The notes under the pieces: model-generated | What the model was told of the DNA's origin: nothing | Database searches by the model: none | The model's input: the letters and a program-made list of their open reading frames with translations, nothing else | Made by a program: the position numbers and the translations under genes | In this document: piece by piece, positions 5,881-7,798 of the stretch | Layout of the letters: every line of letters starts with the position of its first letter | How positions within the stretch are numbered: the first letter of the stretch is position 1 | Source of the DNA: Bacillota bacterium | GTDB lineage: Bacteria; Bacillota; Bacilli; Alicyclobacillales; SLC66 | Length of the DNA stretch: 7,798 bases | NCBI GenBank assembly: GCA_021846145.1 | Contig: JAJZCJ010000149.1 | Span: forward strand, 1-7,798 | Direction of reading: 5' to 3'

Positions 5881-7377
5881 TTGCCGTCATTAAGCAATAT
5901 ATCGAAAACCAAAAAAACGTCTAAGAGCAAGACACCCTCTTTTGTTTGCGAGGTTCCGCTACGGGTCACCGATCAACAGGAACGAACCCTGGAGGCACGG
6001 TTTGAAGCAGGACGCCAACTCTACAATGCGCTTCTTGGTGAAGCCAGAAAACGGCTAGCACTGGTCAGACAATCCATATGGTACACAAAAGCGAAGAAAA
6101 CCAAGGACAAGAAAGAACGGCAGGCTCACTTTTCTGCCGCCCGCCAAGCTCATGGCTTTTCCGCCTATGCTCTTGAAGCGGTGGCGGATGAAATGCGGCG
6201 TACCACTTGGCTTGGCCACCATCTGGACTCCCACGTGGCGCAGAAACTGGCGGATCGTGCGTTTGAAGCGGTGCAAAAGGTCGCGTTTGGAAAGGCCGGA
6301 AAAGTCCGATTTAAAGGCAAACGCGGATTGCACAGCCTTGAAGGGAAGACGAACGCCGCTTGCATCCGTTGGCGGGAAGATCGGGTCTTGTGGAATGGGC
6401 TTGAACTGCCAATGGTCAAAGGACTCGAGAATGATTCAGTCATTCAGCACGGACTCTCTTCCCGCGTGAAATACGTGCGCTTGGTGACGAGAACGATTCG
6501 CGGCAAAGATCGCTACTATGCGCAACTGGTCTGCGAAGGGGTGCCCTATCAAAAGCCAGAACGTACGATTGGCAATGAAACCATTGGGCTTGACATTGGA
6601 CCGTCCACCATCGCCATTGTTGGCGCTACGCAGGCCAAACTAACCATGTTCGCAGAAGAAGTCGCCAGAGATCACCAAAAAATTCGTAGGTTGCAACGGA
6701 AGCAAGACCGCCAGCGTAGGGCAAATAACCCTGATTGCTACGATGAAAAAGGACGTGCGATTAAAGGGAAACACCCTTCGAAGAAGAGTCGGCACCAACT
6801 AGAAATCGAACTCGTGATGCAGGAACTGTACCGCCGCGAAGCCGCGCACCGCAAAACGCTGCACGGTCAATTGGCCAACGAGATTTTGGCGGTGGGTAAA
6901 TACATCCTCACAGAAAAACTGAGCTACAAAGCGTTCCAAAAGATGTTTGGACGCTCCATTAGTGTCCGGGCACCGAAGCTGTTTCTCTCCATTCTCACCC
7001 GCAAGGCTGAAAGTGCTGGCGGTGGCGTGGAGGAATTCAGTACGTACCATACTGCATTATCGCAAGTGTGCATTTGTGGTCAGAAGCACAAGAAACGGTT
7101 ATCCGAGCGTGTTCACGCCTGTGATTGTGGTGTGGTGATGCAACGGGACTTGTTCAGTGCCTATCTCGCAAAGCACGTGAAAGAAGAACGCCTACAAGCA
7201 GCAGATGCCTACGAGCATTGGCAGGGTGCGGAACCGCTCCTGCGGACGGCTTGGCAACAGGCGAATAACCAACCTGCGAGAGGAAGGCCAGTGCCTTCCC
7301 CTTCGGAACGTATCGGAGTCAGAGCGGGTCGTCCGAAAAAGAGTGTCTGCTTGAGCATAAGGTGCGGGATGTTGTAG
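5881..7377 (+). CDS. tnpB: TnpB-family RNA-guided nuclease, IS1341-like (second copy, apparently intact)
   Basis: A 498-aa protein of the TnpB/OrfB family, ancestors of Cas12, which cut DNA under guidance of an RNA made from the transposon right end. Numbered from TTG 5881: an N-terminal lysine-rich stretch then the wedge-like opening (FVCEVPLRVT...LEARFEAGRQLYNALL); RuvC-I at 236-249 (IGLDIGPSTI, Asp238); a long charged helical insert (about 262-335, with DCYDEKGRAIKGKHPSKKSR); RuvC-II ILTEKLS (Glu345); a zinc ribbon with CxC pairs (Cys397/399 and Cys414/416); and RuvC-III MQRDLFSAYLA (Asp423). All three acidic catalytic residues are present, so activity is plausible. The last 50 residues are low in recognisable structure and overlap a candidate omega-RNA. 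It differs strongly from the neighbouring deleted TnpB and is longer than the usual 370-400 aa. No TnpA is nearby, so mobility would depend on one supplied in trans. Confidence 0.88.
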   Translation: MPSLSNISKTKKTSKSKTPSFVCEVPLRVTDQQERTLEARFEAGRQLYNALLGEARKRLALVRQSIWYTKAKKTKDKKERQAHFSAARQAHGFSAYALEAVADEMRRTTWLGHHLDSHVAQKLADRAFEAVQKVAFGKAGKVRFKGKRGLHSLEGKTNAACIRWREDRVLWNGLELPMVKGLENDSVIQHGLSSRVKYVRLVTRTIRGKDRYYAQLVCEGVPYQKPERTIGNETIGLDIGPSTIAIVGATQAKLTMFAEEVARDHQKIRRLQRKQDRQRRANNPDCYDEKGRAIKGKHPSKKSRHQLEIELVMQELYRREAAHRKTLHGQLANEILAVGKYILTEKLSYKAFQKMFGRSISVRAPKLFLSILTRKAESAGGGVEEFSTYHTALSQVCICGQKHKKRLSERVHACDCGVVMQRDLFSAYLAKHVKEERLQAADAYEHWQGAEPLLRTAWQQANNQPARGRPVPSPSERIGVRAGRPKKSVCLSIRCGML

Positions 7378-7465
7378 CGATGGCGCAAGTCAACGCGAGA
7401 GCCTGCGAGAGTGCAGAGGTATAGGCTTTTAGAATTTCCTGGCTTTAGCCATGGGAGAGGTTCAG
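7282..7465 (+). ncRNA. Candidate omega-RNA scaffold overlapping the 3' end of tnpB and the element right end
   Basis: Several stems follow one another. GGAAGGC/GCCTTCC (7282-7288 with 7293-7299, loop CAGT) lies within the tnpB coding end. CTGC/GCAG (7403-7406 with 7413-7416) is enclosed by AGCC/GGCT (7400-7403 with 7424-7427), partly overlapping. Last comes the right-end hairpin TGGC/GCCA (7440-7443 with 7448-7451), extended by CC/GG, T-G and T-A pairs around a bulged T7452. The RNA would end near TTCA (7461-7464), after which host sequence supplies the guide. In known TnpB systems the scaffold spans exactly this place. The 5' limit is a guess. Confidence 0.5.
7436..7456 (+). repeat. Right-end imperfect hairpin of the IS605-family element
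   Basis: An imperfect stem with a TTTA loop and one bulged T, of the 'CCTGGCTTTAGCCATGG' type common at right ends of TnpB elements, followed by GAGAGGTTCA. This is the strongest marker for the boundary of the insertion. Confidence 0.65.
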
Positions 7466-7466
7466 C

Positions 7467-7544
7467 AAAAGAGTACCATCAGTGGTGCTGCGCACCTCGC
7501 TCATGATTCTTCCTTTTATTGCAGGAACTATATTATTATTGTAG
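7467..7544 (+). pseudogene. Possible C-terminal relic of the interrupted TauE/SafE permease
   Basis: Directly beyond the transposon right end, one frame reads KRVPSVVLRTSL then MILPFIAGTILLL and stops at TAG 7542-7544. A basic segment leading to one final hydrophobic helix and an immediate stop is how TauE/SafE permeases end. It has no start codon or ribosome binding site suited to a separate gene. Joining the two flanks at TTCA would not restore this frame, and roughly 80 residues of the permease would still be absent, so a deletion must have accompanied the insertion if both pieces come from one gene. Confidence 0.35.
7529..7534 (+). promoter_or_regulatory. Weak candidate -10 for the glutamyl-tRNA synthetase gene
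   Basis: TATATT lies in an A/T-rich stretch about 30 bases before the GTG start, with only a poor -35 (TTCTTC at 7507-7512, 16-base spacer). The gene could equally be read from a promoter within or upstream of the transposon. Confidence 0.2.

Positions 7545-7798
<254 letters not shown>

Larger units (their letters stand above)
5174..7465 (+). mobile_element. IS200/IS605-superfamily (IS1341-like, TnpB-only) insertion, composite and partly decayed
   Basis: The segment holds two TnpB-type genes in the same direction, one internally deleted and one intact, without a TnpA transposase. The right limit is supported by a sequence typical of IS605-family right ends: a hairpin TTCC-TGGC/TTTA/GCCA-T-GGGA at 7436-7456, then GAGAGGTTCA. 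The left limit is less certain; it is placed after TTCAA (5169-5173), which shares TTCA with the right end, where the TauE-like reading frame loses similarity. No target duplication is expected for this family. Two different TnpB lineages in one interval suggest insertion of one element into or beside another, followed by deletion. The exact ends need comparison with an empty site. TnpB2 is more GC-rich by eye than the flanking genes, consistent with transfer. Confidence 0.55.

Noticed and set aside
6055..7138. Several ORFs of 63-105 aa on both strands inside the second TnpB
   Set aside because: They are shadows of the GC-richer tnpB coding sequence, with no independent signals.

Overview
The window looks like chromosomal DNA of a Gram-positive, Bacillota-type bacterium, possibly of the Alicyclobacillus kind. 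The grounds are strong AGGAGG/GGAGGTG ribosome binding sites, several TTG or GTG starts, a moderate base composition and the protein families present. The genus-level placement is an impression and was not tested.

Region 1 (3-3659) is a sugar uptake locus. The C-terminal part of a CUT1-type solute-binding protein is followed by a perfect 14-bp intercistronic hairpin, then two MalF/MalG-type permeases that overlap by 4 bases. A ROK-family (XylR/NagC-like) repressor lies convergently, 12 bp downstream, and probably senses the sugar that the transporter imports. No ATPase gene is visible, so the transporter probably uses an ATPase encoded elsewhere. The residue patterns of the binding protein and second permease suggest a glucose/mannose-type transporter, as an inference.

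Region 2 (3660-4930) is a divergent intergenic region with a twice-repeated palindromic box, then a two-TM, HAMP-containing receptor. Its cytoplasmic part resembles a shortened chemoreceptor that lacks the conserved CheA/CheW-binding tip.

Region 3 (4931-7544) is a decayed, transposon-invaded stretch. Pieces of what looks like a TauE/SafE permease lie on both sides of an IS200/IS605-type (TnpB-only, IS1341-like) insertion. The insertion contains an internally deleted TnpB (5282-5796), two small hairpins that may be its relic omega-RNA, and a second, unrelated and apparently intact 498-aa TnpB (5881-7377). Behind it is a recognisable right end with a candidate omega-RNA (about 7282-7465). No TnpA (Y1 transposase) gene is present.

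Region 4 (7563-7798) is the 5' part of a glutamyl-tRNA synthetase gene. It begins about 100 bp after the transposon right end, so the element sits directly upstream of a presumably essential gene, and the guide segment of the omega-RNA would read into this upstream region.
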